A DNA stretch of 64,000 nucleotides from Xanthomonas sp. F10 (GTDB lineage Bacteria > Pseudomonadota > Gammaproteobacteria > Xanthomonadales > Xanthomonadaceae), in the NCBI RefSeq assembly GCF_014206815.1, contig NZ_JACHNP010000001.1, forward strand, positions 648,456 through 712,455, written 5' to 3'. Positions 1-7,452 of this stretch are shown here, piece by piece (the stretch's first letter is position 1; each line of letters starts with the position of its first letter). The position numbers were made by a program, and so were the translations under genes. Below the pieces are notes generated by a model. The model was not told the origin of the DNA, did not search any database, and saw only the letters and a list, made by a program, of their open reading frames with translations.

Positions 1-1
1 G

Positions 2-634
2 ATCGTGTCGGCGGCGACGCTGTTCGTGGCCTTCGCCCTGGACGCGCCGGGCACGCTCGGCGCCGGGCTGTACTACCTGGCGCACAGCAGCTTCGTCGCC
101 GCGGCGCTGTTCATGATCGCCGACCTGATCCGGCGCCGCCGCGGCGGCGCCAGCGACCGCAAGGAGATCATCGCGCCGCTGCCGGGCAAGACCGTGCCCG
201 GCGTGCTGTTCCTGATCGCGGCGATCTCGGTGGCCGGGCTGCCGCCGCTGTCAGGCTTCCTGGCCAAGGTGGCGATCCTCAGCGCGACCCCGGGCGGGCT
301 GACCGCGCCGGTGTGGGCCGCGGTGCTGCTCAGCAGCCTGATGGTGATCATGGGCCTGACCCGCGGCGGCGTGCGCCTGTTCTGGCGCGTGCCCGGCGAT
401 CAGGACACCGCCGAGGACGGCACCGTGGAAGTGCCGCGCCCGGCGCCGCGCAAGGCGCCGGCGCGGCCGCTGGAAACCGCCGCCACCGTGCTGCTGCTCG
501 GCTACGGCGTGGCGATGACCGTGGCCGCCGGGCCGCTGCTGCGCTACAGCGAAGCCGCCGCCGCGCAACTGCTGCGCCCGGCCGACTACACCACCCAGCT
601 GCGCGCCACCGCGCCGATCCTGCGGGAGCCCTGA
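2..634 (+). CDS. phaD: Monovalent cation/H+ antiporter subunit D (3' part)
   Basis: This is the C-terminal part of a proton-conducting membrane subunit related to NuoM/NuoN, truncated by the window start; the frame is already open at base 2. The visible ~210 residues hold several hydrophobic helices and the family segment AGLPPLSGFLAK, typical of the C-terminal half of MnhD/MrpD/PhaD. In the Mrp/Pha complex of the inner membrane this subunit takes part in exchanging cytoplasmic Na+ or K+ for external protons. It is the first of four tightly packed genes (D, E, F, G) on the plus strand, with one base between its stop and the next start. The cation specificity (Na+ or K+) cannot be told from this piece. 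Confidence 0.88.
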   Translation: MVSAATLFVAFALDAPGTLGAGLYYLAHSSFVAAALFMIADLIRRRRGGASDRKEIIAPLPGKTVPGVLFLIAAISVAGLPPLSGFLAKVAILSATPGGLTAPVWAAVLLSSLMVIMGLTRGGVRLFWRVPGDQDTAEDGTVEVPRPAPRKAPARPLETAATVLLLGYGVAMTVAAGPLLRYSEAAAAQLLRPADYTTQLRATAPILREP

Positions 635-635
635 C

Positions 636-1139
636 ATGTCCGCCCGTCCTTGGTCGCGCCGCCTGTTCCCGTCCTGGCCGCTGAGCCTGACCGTCATCGC
701 GTTCTGGCTGCTGATGAGCGACAGCTTCAGTCTCGGCCAACTGCTGCTGGGCGCCGGGCTGGGCGTGGCGGTACCGTTGTTCGCCGCGCGCCTGGACCGC
801 GAGTTCGCCCGCATCGGCTCGCTGCGCTCGGTGCCGAAAATGCTGTGCGTGGCGGCGTGGGACATCGTGCGCTCCAACGTGGTGGTGGCGCTGCAGGTGC
901 TCGGCCCGGAGAAGCGCATCCACCCCGGCTTCATCTGGGTGCCGCTGGACATCGCCAACATCCACGGCATCGCCGCGCTGACCAGCATGATCACCCTGAC
1001 CCCGGGCACGGTGTCGGCGGCGCTGTCGGACGACCGCAAATACCTGCTGGTGCACGTGCTGCACCTGGACGATGCCGAGACCGTGATCCGGCAGATCAAG
1101 ACGCGCTACGAGGCACCATTGATGGAGATCTTCCCATGA
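636..1139 (+). CDS. phaE: Monovalent cation/H+ antiporter subunit E
   Basis: A 167-residue protein with two N-terminal membrane helices followed by a soluble C-terminal domain, the usual length and layout of MrpE/MnhE/PhaE. The segment ITLTPGTVS followed by a short acidic C-terminal domain (VHVLHLDD) is characteristic of the family. It is an accessory subunit of the multisubunit cation/proton antiporter in the inner membrane. The ATG lies one base after the subunit D stop, and the stop overlaps the subunit F start (ATGA), so the genes are translationally coupled. Confidence 0.93.
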   Translation: MSARPWSRRLFPSWPLSLTVIAFWLLMSDSFSLGQLLLGAGLGVAVPLFAARLDREFARIGSLRSVPKMLCVAAWDIVRSNVVVALQVLGPEKRIHPGFIWVPLDIANIHGIAALTSMITLTPGTVSAALSDDRKYLLVHVLHLDDAETVIRQIKTRYEAPLMEIFP

Positions 1140-1420
1140 ACAGCCACATGTTCATCGAGACCACGATCGTGGTGTGCATGCACGTGGTGGCGCTGGCGAT
1201 GCTGCTGGCGCTGTGGCGGCTGCTGCGCGGGCCGACCGTGCCCGACCGCATCCTGGCGCTGGACACGTTGTCAGTGACCGCCATCGCCGAACTGATGCTG
1301 TTCGGCATGTACCTGGATTCGCCGGTGTACTTCGAGGCCGCGCTGATCATCGCCATGCTCGGCTTCGGCAGCACCGTGGTGCTGAGCAAGTACGTGCTGC
1401 GCCGGGACATCGTCGAATGA
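1136..1420 (+). CDS. phaF: Monovalent cation/H+ antiporter subunit F
   Basis: A 94-residue protein with three membrane helices, matching MrpF/MnhF/PhaF in length. The motif RGPTVPDRILALD after the first helix is the family signature. It is a small subunit of the multisubunit cation/proton antiporter. Its ATG overlaps the end of subunit E by four bases and its stop overlaps the start of subunit G, as expected for stoichiometric co-translation of a membrane complex. Confidence 0.93.
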   Translation: MNSHMFIETTIVVCMHVVALAMLLALWRLLRGPTVPDRILALDTLSVTAIAELMLFGMYLDSPVYFEAALIIAMLGFGSTVVLSKYVLRRDIVE

Positions 1421-1788
1421 TCGGCGTGCTACAGGTGGGGCTGTCGCTGCTGCTGATCGTCGGCTGCTTCTTCATCCTGGTCGGCGCGCTGGGGCTGGTG
1501 AAGCTGTCGGACTTCTTCAAGCGCCTGCACGCGCCGACCAAGGCCAGCACGTTGGGCGTGGGCTGCGTGCTGCTGGCCTCGGTCGGCTACCACCTGTTCC
1601 TGGGCCAGGACCCGCAGCCGCGCGAGCTGCTGATCACCGCGTTCCTGTTCATCACCGCGCCGATCAGCGCGCACATGATGGCCAAGGCGGCACTGTCGCT
1701 GATGCTGGAACAGCGCCCGCAGGTGCCGGGCAGCGACCATGCCGAGCAGGAAGGCCTGCCGCCGCCGGAGCAGCCAGACGGGCCGTAG
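1417..1788 (+). CDS. phaG: Monovalent cation/H+ antiporter subunit G
   Basis: A 123-residue protein with three membrane helices. The block LGLVKLSDFFKRLHAPTKAS is the conserved MrpG/MnhG/PhaG signature, and ITAPISAHMMAKAA is the conserved third helix. The C-terminal ~25 residues are polar and rich in Pro, Glu and Gln, and look like an unstructured cytoplasmic tail. It is the last gene of the antiporter operon; a REP-like palindrome follows within 20 bases of the stop. Confidence 0.93.
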   Translation: MIGVLQVGLSLLLIVGCFFILVGALGLVKLSDFFKRLHAPTKASTLGVGCVLLASVGYHLFLGQDPQPRELLITAFLFITAPISAHMMAKAALSLMLEQRPQVPGSDHAEQEGLPPPEQPDGP

Positions 1789-1803
1789 CACATCGGGTAC
1801 CTC

Positions 1804-1859
1804 GTAGGAGCGGCTTCAGCCGCGACCGGGCGTTCCCGCGACAGCTCCGTCGCGGCTGA
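1804..1859. repeat. REP-like dispersed palindromic repeat
   Basis: The core GTAGGAGCGGCTTCAGCCGC at 1804 is followed by a degenerate inverted partner (GTCGCGGCTGA, 1849-1859). The same core occurs at 17982-18004 and, in inverted orientation, at 17884-17906; a closely related pair is at 44193-44258. All copies lie between genes. Elements of this kind are common between Xanthomonas genes; here it follows the antiporter operon and could stabilise or end its mRNA. Confidence 0.7.
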
Positions 1860-1970
1860 TCCCACACAAGGGGACAAGAGCCGCTCCTGCGGCAGACGCC
1901 AGCCACTTTTTTCGAATCCCCGCTTTCAGCAGCCGCAGGCTGGTCACCACGCATCCCCACTCCCAGCTAC

Positions 1971-2921
1971 TCACACTACCAACGCCAGCTCCAGCCCCAC
2001 CCACGCCAGGAACGCCACCAGCAGCACCGCGCCTTCGCCGCGGCTCAGCCGCATGTCGCCGCGCAGCATCGGGTACAGCACCACCGCCAGCGCGATCGCC
2101 GCCGGCAATTCTAGCCGCACGAACGAGGCCGGCAACGGCACTGGCCGCAGCGCCGCCATGCCGCCGATCACCACCAGCAGATTGAACAGGCTCGAGCCCA
2201 GCACGTGGCCGACCACCATGTCGCCCTGGCCACGGCGCGCGGCGGCCACCGCGGCGGCCGCTTCCGGCAGCGCGGTGCCGATCGCCACCGGCAGCAGGCC
2301 GACCAGCAACGGCGACAGGCCCCAGGCCGCGCCCAGCCGCGGCGCGTGCTCTACCACCAGATTGGCGCCGGCGTTCAACAGCACCAGGGCGATCAGCAGG
2401 CGCAGCAGGTTCAGCACCAGCCCGGTGCGGGTCACCGCGTAGCCGGACACGCCGAGCTGGCGCGCGGCCGGCTCGTGGCGCGCGCGCAGCAGCAGGAAGG
2501 CGACCACGCCGACGAAGGCCAGCAGCAGCGCCACACCTTCGGCGCGCGAGATCGCGCCATCCAGGCCGAAGCCGATCAGCGCCAGCGTCGCCAGGGTCAG
2601 CAGCACCAGCAGCGGCGGCAGCAGGCGCGTGCGCAGCAGCAGCGGCGCCGCCAGCGCGGCCAGGCCCAGGGTCAGGCCGAGATTGGCCAGGTTGCTGCCG
2701 ACCGCGTTGCCCAGCGCCAGGTCCTGCGCGCCGGCAGCGTAGGCGCTCGCATTGACCGCCAGTTCCGGCAACGAGGTGCCGAAGGCCACCAGCAGCAACC
2801 CGGCCACGAACGGCGAGGCGCCGCAGCGCTGCGCCAGGCCGGAGGCGGCCTTCACGATCGAATCCCCGCCCAGCGCGAGGAACGCCAGCCCCACCAGCAC
2901 CCACCCGATCGCACCGGCCAT
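1971..2921 (-). CDS. Calcium/sodium antiporter family protein (CaCA superfamily)
   Basis: A 316-residue integral membrane protein with about ten helices. Two inverted alpha repeats are visible: the first has GTSLPELAVNASA and GNAVGSNLANLG, the second has AIGTALPEAAAAV and GHVLGSSLFNLL. These are the ion-binding motifs of Na+/Ca2+ exchangers such as E. coli YrbG. The protein should exchange Ca2+ or another cation against Na+ or H+ at the inner membrane. The ATG at 2921 was chosen because it begins directly before the first hydrophobic helix; an upstream in-frame extension to 3056 would add an unrelated basic stretch. The second repeat has His where the first has Asn (GHVLGSS against GNAVGSN), which may alter ion selectivity. 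It is unpaired with its neighbours. Confidence 0.9.
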   Translation of the reverse strand: MAGAIGWVLVGLAFLALGGDSIVKAASGLAQRCGASPFVAGLLLVAFGTSLPELAVNASAYAAGAQDLALGNAVGSNLANLGLTLGLAALAAPLLLRTRLLPPLLVLLTLATLALIGFGLDGAISRAEGVALLLAFVGVVAFLLLRARHEPAARQLGVSGYAVTRTGLVLNLLRLLIALVLLNAGANLVVEHAPRLGAAWGLSPLLVGLLPVAIGTALPEAAAAVAAARRGQGDMVVGHVLGSSLFNLLVVIGGMAALRPVPLPASFVRLELPAAIALAVVLYPMLRGDMRLSRGEGAVLLVAFLAWVGLELALVV

Positions 2922-3132
2922 CGCCGACTCCCTGCCCGCAAGATGCGGCGATTCTATGCGCAGGGTCGATGATGCCGCCGTGGTCGTGCCGCCGCCGCTC
3001 ATGGCACGCTGCGGCCGCCGGCCGCGCGCGGCCCGCCACGACTGCACCGCGTTCATGCCCGACCGTGTCTGCTAGCGCCTGTCGCGCGCCCGACCGCGTC
3101 CCTCCCTTCGCCTTCGCCACAGGAGCCGCCCC

Positions 3133-4230
3133 ATGTCCCGTCCCGATCCCACGCCGCCGCGCCGGCGGCCCTGGCCGGCGCTGGCCGCCATCGCCGCGAT
3201 CGCCGCCGTGCTCGCCGCCGCCTTCGCCTGGAGCGCCGGCTGGCTGGGCGGCCCGCAGCGGCTGACCGCGCAGCGCATGACCGACGCCATCGAAGCCGGC
3301 GGCCCGCCGCATCCGGGCTTCCGCCGCGCGCATAGCAAGGGCGTGTGCGTCAGCGGCTATTTCGAGGGCAACGGCCAGGGCAGCGCGCTGTCCTCGGCGC
3401 GGGTGTTCGCACAGGCCTCGGTGCCGGTGCTGGGCCGCCTGTCGATCGGCGGTGGCGACCCGCATGGCGCCGACGGCGCCGCCCGCGTGCGCAGCATGGC
3501 GCTGCAGTTGCGCAGCGACGACGGCCAGGAGTGGCGCACGGCGATGAACAGCTTCCCGTTCTTCGTGGTCGCCAGCCCCGAGGGCTTCATGGCGCAGACC
3601 CTGGCCGCGCGCCCGGACCCGGCCACCGGCAAGCCGGACCCGGCGAAGATGGCGGCGTTCCTGCAGCGCTACCCGGAAGCAAAGAAGTTCCAGGAATGGG
3701 CCAAGACCGCGCCATGGTCGAATAGCTGGGCCAACACCCAGTACAACGGCGTCAACGCGTTCCGCTTCACCGCCGCCGACGGCAGCACGCACGCGGTGCG
3801 CTGGTCGATGCGCCCGCAGACCCCGTTCGCACCGCTGTCGGCCGAGCAACGCGCCAAGGCCGATGCCGACTTCCTCAGCGAAGACCTGCAGGCGCGGCTG
3901 GCGCGCGGCCCGCTGCGCTGGGACCTGGTGCTGACCGTGGCCGCACCCGGCGATCCGGTCGACGACCCCTCGCAGCCCTGGCCGCAGGACCGCCCACAGG
4001 TGGTCGCCGGCACCCTGGTGCTGGACCATGCCGAGCCGCAGGCCACCGGGCCATGCCGCGACCTCAACTACGATCCACTGATCCTGCCGCGCGGCATCGC
4101 CGGCTCCGGCGACCCGATCCTGGCCGCGCGCTCGGCGGTGTATTCGCAGTCCTTCAACCGCCGCGAGCGCGAGATCGCCCGCGGCCAGGCGCCCGACGCC
4201 ACCGGCCGTCCGCACGGAGGTGCGCAATGA
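3133..4230 (+). CDS. Catalase-like heme peroxidase, SrpA type, membrane anchored
   Basis: A 365-residue member of the small catalase-related peroxidase family. A single N-terminal hydrophobic segment (about residues 14-36) would anchor the domain on the periplasmic side. The distal heme His is H67 (in RRAHSKG) and the proximal ligand is Tyr337 in R333-SAV-Y, the catalase RxxxY pattern. It is shorter than true catalases (about 480 or more residues) and lacks their C-terminal domains, so peroxidase activity is more likely than high-rate dismutation. Its TGA overlaps the ATG of the cytochrome b561 gene (ATGA), implying a functional pair in which the b-type cytochrome feeds electrons to this domain. 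That electron route is inference. Confidence 0.87.
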   Translation: MSRPDPTPPRRRPWPALAAIAAIAAVLAAAFAWSAGWLGGPQRLTAQRMTDAIEAGGPPHPGFRRAHSKGVCVSGYFEGNGQGSALSSARVFAQASVPVLGRLSIGGGDPHGADGAARVRSMALQLRSDDGQEWRTAMNSFPFFVVASPEGFMAQTLAARPDPATGKPDPAKMAAFLQRYPEAKKFQEWAKTAPWSNSWANTQYNGVNAFRFTAADGSTHAVRWSMRPQTPFAPLSAEQRAKADADFLSEDLQARLARGPLRWDLVLTVAAPGDPVDDPSQPWPQDRPQVVAGTLVLDHAEPQATGPCRDLNYDPLILPRGIAGSGDPILAARSAVYSQSFNRREREIARGQAPDATGRPHGGAQ

Positions 4231-4793
4231 ACCGCCACGACCGCTCCGCGCACTTCAACCTGCTCGCGCGCGTGCTGCACTGGCTGATGGCGGCGATGAT
4301 CCTGACCATGCTGTTCGTCGGCGTGGGCATGGTCGCCTCGGTGTCGCAGCGGCCCTGGCTGCTGGACCTGCATCGCCCGCTGGGTATCGCCATCCTGCTG
4401 CTGGTGCTGGTGCGCCTGGGCAATCGCCTGCGGCACCGCCCGCCGCCGCTGCCGGCCGACCTGCCGCGCTGGCAGAAAGCGGCCGCGCATGCCTCGCATT
4501 GGTTGCTGTACGCACTGATGCTGGCGATGCCGCTGCTCGGCTGGTCGATGCTCTCGGCCGGCGGCTACCCGATCGTGCTGTGGCCGGGCGTGCAGTTGCC
4601 GCCGATCGCCCCGCACAGCCCGGCGCTGTACGCCTGGCTGCGCAGCGCGCACGGCTGGCTGGCCTATCTGCTGTTCGCCACGGTGCTGGCGCACCTGTGC
4701 GCAGCGCTGTTCCATGCCTGGGTGCGCCGCGACGGCGTGTTCTCGAGCATGGCGCGCGGCCCGGCGGCGGACGCGCGGCGCGAGCAGGGGTAG
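4227..4793 (+). CDS. Cytochrome b561 family protein
   Basis: A 188-residue four-helix membrane protein of the bacterial cytochrome b561 family. Histidines suited to bind two b hemes lie in the helices: H18 (VLHW), the LDLHRPLG segment, AHASHWLLY and AHGWLAY. Family members move electrons from quinol to periplasmic or membrane acceptors. The ATG overlaps the stop of the SrpA-type peroxidase gene and has a good ribosome site (CGGAGG) seven bases upstream. The gene pair suggests that quinol reduces the catalase-like protein. A 10-bp-stem hairpin follows 14 bases after the stop. Confidence 0.88.
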   Translation: MNRHDRSAHFNLLARVLHWLMAAMILTMLFVGVGMVASVSQRPWLLDLHRPLGIAILLLVLVRLGNRLRHRPPPLPADLPRWQKAAAHASHWLLYALMLAMPLLGWSMLSAGGYPIVLWPGVQLPPIAPHSPALYAWLRSAHGWLAYLLFATVLAHLCAALFHAWVRRDGVFSSMARGPAADARREQG

Positions 4794-4806
4794 TCCACGC
4801 ACGACG

Positions 4807-4829
4807 CGCCCGCGCAGCATGCGCGGGCG
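4807..4829 (+). terminator. Hairpin after srpA-cytochrome b561 pair
   Basis: A perfect 10-bp stem (CGCCCGCGCA / TGCGCGGGCG) with a 3-base loop begins 14 bases after the cytochrome b561 stop. No T-tract follows, so it may be a weak terminator or an mRNA 3' end stabiliser rather than a classical rho-independent terminator. Confidence 0.5.
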
Positions 4830-5187
4830 CCATGCGCCGCCTGCACTGGCCACGCCACGCGTACGCTGGCCCGCCACGCTCACAGCGGCGGCTCGGGTTC
4901 GCCCTTCATCCGACCCACGCGCAGCGTTTATGTCGGCGCCGACATGGTCCCAGCCTCTGACCGCCGGTACACTTGTCGGCGGACGGGCGCGCTCGTCCGC
5001 CCCTGTTCTTCCCGCGCACCGGGTGCCCCCTGGGGACCCGGCGCCGCGGCCGCGCCAGCCAGCGCCGTTGTCCCGCAGCCCGCCACCTCGGCGTGCGGGC
5101 CCACACGCCAAGCCAGCTCACCCTCGATCGTCGCCCGGCGCCGCATCCGCGCCAGCGACGGCCCTGCCTGCTGCCTTGGAGTCCGCG
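4830..5187. other. Intergenic leader before siderophore receptor gene
   Basis: About 360 bases without a convincing gene. It holds short palindromes such as GTCGGCGCCGAC near 4932-4943. It should contain the promoter and iron-responsive control of the receptor gene downstream, but no convincing Fur box (an AT-rich 19-bp inverted repeat) was seen. Confidence 0.4.
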
Positions 5188-7395
5188 ATGTCCCGTGTTG
5201 CCCCCACCTGTCGTTTTCCGCGCCGTTCGGCCCTGGCCGTGGCCTGCCTGCTGGCCGCCGTGCCGGCGTTCGCCGCGACCCCGGCCGCGTCCGCCGCCGA
5301 CGGTGCGGACGACGCCGAGCGCGATGTCACCACCCTGGACAAGATCAGCGTCAAGGGCGAGCGCGCCGAGGGCTACAGCGTGCGCAAGACCAGTGCCGGC
5401 ACCCGCTTCACGCTGGCGCCGCGGGAGATCCCGCAGTCGGTGAGCATCATCAGCCACCAGCGCATCGAGGATCAGGGCCTGGACGACATCATCGACGTGC
5501 TGGAGAACACCACCGGCGTGTCCAGCACGCGCTCGGACAGCGAGCGCTTCGAGTTCTACGCGCGCGGTTTCTATATCGACAACTACCAGTTCGATGGCAT
5601 CCCGACCACGATGGTGCAGAACTGGAGCTACGGCGATTCGGCGCTGGACCTGGCCCTGTACGACCGCGTGGAGGTGGTGCGCGGCGCCACCGGCCTGCTC
5701 ACCGGCGCCGGCAACCCCTCGGCCTCGGTCAACCTGATCCGCAAGCACGCCGACAGCGCCGAACTCACCGGCAGCGTCACCGTCAGCGCCGGCAGCTGGG
5801 GCCGCACCCGCTCCACGGTCGACGTCACCACCCCGCTCAACGCCAGCGGCACGGTGCGCGCACGAGTGATCGGCAGCTACCTGGACACCGATTCGTACGT
5901 GCAGCGCTACAGCCAGCGCAAGTCGCTGGGCTATGCGGTGATCGATGCCGACCTGACCCCGGACACGCAGCTGAGCGTGGGCTACGACTACCAGAACAAG
6001 CACTCCGACGGGGTCACCTGGGGCGGCTTCCCGCTGTGGTATGCCGACGGCAGCCGCACCGACTACCCGCGCTGGTTCAACCCGGCCGCCGACTGGACGT
6101 TCTGGGACACCACCAGCAAGCGCGCCTTCGCCACCCTGCAACACGCCTTCGGCAACGGCTGGCAGCTCAAGCTCAACGCCACCCACGACCAGACCGACGT
6201 CACCGACAAGCTGTTCTACCCGTACTACACCATCTACGGCTTCGACCGGCAGACCGGCGCCGGCGTGGTGCCGTATTCGGGCTACTACATCATCGGGCGC
6301 AAGGTCGACGGCCTGGACGCCTACGCCGAAGGCCCGTTCCAGCTGGGCGGGCGCGAGCACGAGCTGATGGCCGGGGTCAGCTACAACCGCCGCCGCTACG
6401 TGAACACCGGCGCGTCCGATTTCCCGGTCAAGTCTTACGACCCAGCCACTGGGTTTCCTTCCGAATACGCGACGCTACCTACCTATCTAGGCTGGAACGG
6501 GAACTATCAAGAACCGGCTTGGTCGCCGATCAGCGAGTTCAGCCGCGGCACCGTCACCCAGAAGGCCGGCTATGCGGCGGCGCGGCTGTCGCTGGCCGAT
6601 CCGCTGAAGCTGATCGTGGGCGCGCGCTACACCGACTGGAAGGTCGACGGCAGCGAGGGCGGGGTGGGCTACGTCCTGCACCAGGAGAAGACCACGCCCT
6701 ATGCCGGCCTGGTGTACACGCTCGACGACGTCTGGTCGGTCTATGCCAGCTACACCGACATCTTCCAGCCGCAGACCGCGCGCACCGCCAGCGGCGCCTA
6801 CCTGGACCCGGTGATCGGCAAGAGCTACGAGGCCGGAGTCAAGGGCGCCTGGTTCGACGACCGCCTCAACGCCGCGCTGTCGGTGTTCCGCATCGAGCAG
6901 GACAACGTCGCCCAGGCCACCAGCGGATTCGTGCAGGGCACCACCGAGACCGCCTACATCGCCGCGCAGGGCACGGTCAGCCGCGGCGTGGAGTTCGAAT
7001 TGAACGGCGAACTGGCGCCGGGCTGGAACGCCACCTTCGGCGCCTCGCGCTATGTCGCCAAGGATGCCGCCGGCGCCGACATCAACAGCCAGCTGCCGCA
7101 GACCACGCTCAAGCTCTACAGCAGCTACACCCCGCGCAGCCTGAGCGAACTGACCTTCGGCGGTGGCGTCAACTGGCAGAACCGCATCTACTACGTCGAC
7201 GCCACCTACGGCCGCTTCGAGCAGAGCGGCTACGCGCTGGTCAGCGCCTTCGCGCGCTACCGCCTGTCGCCGGCGTTCTCGGTGCAGCTCAACCTCAACA
7301 ACCTGCTGGACAAGCGCTACTACGCGCAGATCTACGGCTACGGCGCCTGGGGCGAGCCGCGCAGCGGGACGCTGAGCTTCAGCTGGTCGTTCTGA
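5188..7395 (+). CDS. TonB-dependent siderophore receptor (FhuE/FpvA type)
   Basis: A 735-residue outer-membrane receptor. The ATG at 5188 gives a clear signal peptide (Arg-rich start, hydrophobic core, cleavage near PAFAA); a longer in-frame extension upstream lacks secretion features. A TonB-box-like stretch (TTLDKISV) follows, then the plug domain (PREIPQSVSIISHQRI, RVEVVRGATGLLTGAGNPSA), which are the signatures of ferric-siderophore receptors. The rest is a 22-strand barrel ending in Phe (LSFSWSF). It imports an iron chelate into the periplasm using TonB energy. No siderophore synthesis or inner-membrane importer genes are adjacent, so it probably takes up a xenosiderophore. One loop (about 6425-6530) has unusual codon usage for this gene. 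Confidence 0.92.
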   Translation: MSRVAPTCRFPRRSALAVACLLAAVPAFAATPAASAADGADDAERDVTTLDKISVKGERAEGYSVRKTSAGTRFTLAPREIPQSVSIISHQRIEDQGLDDIIDVLENTTGVSSTRSDSERFEFYARGFYIDNYQFDGIPTTMVQNWSYGDSALDLALYDRVEVVRGATGLLTGAGNPSASVNLIRKHADSAELTGSVTVSAGSWGRTRSTVDVTTPLNASGTVRARVIGSYLDTDSYVQRYSQRKSLGYAVIDADLTPDTQLSVGYDYQNKHSDGVTWGGFPLWYADGSRTDYPRWFNPAADWTFWDTTSKRAFATLQHAFGNGWQLKLNATHDQTDVTDKLFYPYYTIYGFDRQTGAGVVPYSGYYIIGRKVDGLDAYAEGPFQLGGREHELMAGVSYNRRRYVNTGASDFPVKSYDPATGFPSEYATLPTYLGWNGNYQEPAWSPISEFSRGTVTQKAGYAAARLSLADPLKLIVGARYTDWKVDGSEGGVGYVLHQEKTTPYAGLVYTLDDVWSVYASYTDIFQPQTARTASGAYLDPVIGKSYEAGVKGAWFDDRLNAALSVFRIEQDNVAQATSGFVQGTTETAYIAAQGTVSRGVEFELNGELAPGWNATFGASRYVAKDAAGADINSQLPQTTLKLYSSYTPRSLSELTFGGGVNWQNRIYYVDATYGRFEQSGYALVSAFARYRLSPAFSVQLNLNNLLDKRYYAQIYGYGAWGEPRSGTLSFSWSF

Positions 7396-7412
7396 GTCGA
7401 TCGCCGACCCGT

Positions 7413-7433
7413 GCATGCCGCGACGCGGCATGC
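7413..7433. terminator. Hairpin between convergent genes
   Basis: A near-perfect inverted repeat (GCATGCCGCG, one base, CGCGGCATGC) between the 3' ends of the siderophore receptor and the GGDEF gene. Its place between convergent genes suggests a bidirectional terminator, although there is no T-tract on either side. Confidence 0.5.
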
Positions 7434-7452
7434 GTGGCGATGGAGGAGGCGC

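Noticed and set aside
251-1099. Long minus-strand open frame opposite the antiporter D and E genes
   Set aside because: Its translation is Arg/Ala/Gly/His-rich low-complexity sequence, typical of the antisense of a GC-rich gene; the plus-strand frames match known antiporter subunits.
1816-4227. 803-codon minus-strand open frame spanning the CaCA and SrpA genes
   Set aside because: It reads through both genes in the wrong frame with repetitive Arg/Ala/Gly composition; the overlapping frames have clear family motifs.
4830-5187. Fur box upstream of the siderophore receptor
   Set aside because: No AT-rich 19-bp inverted repeat with acceptable match was found in this GC-rich stretch.
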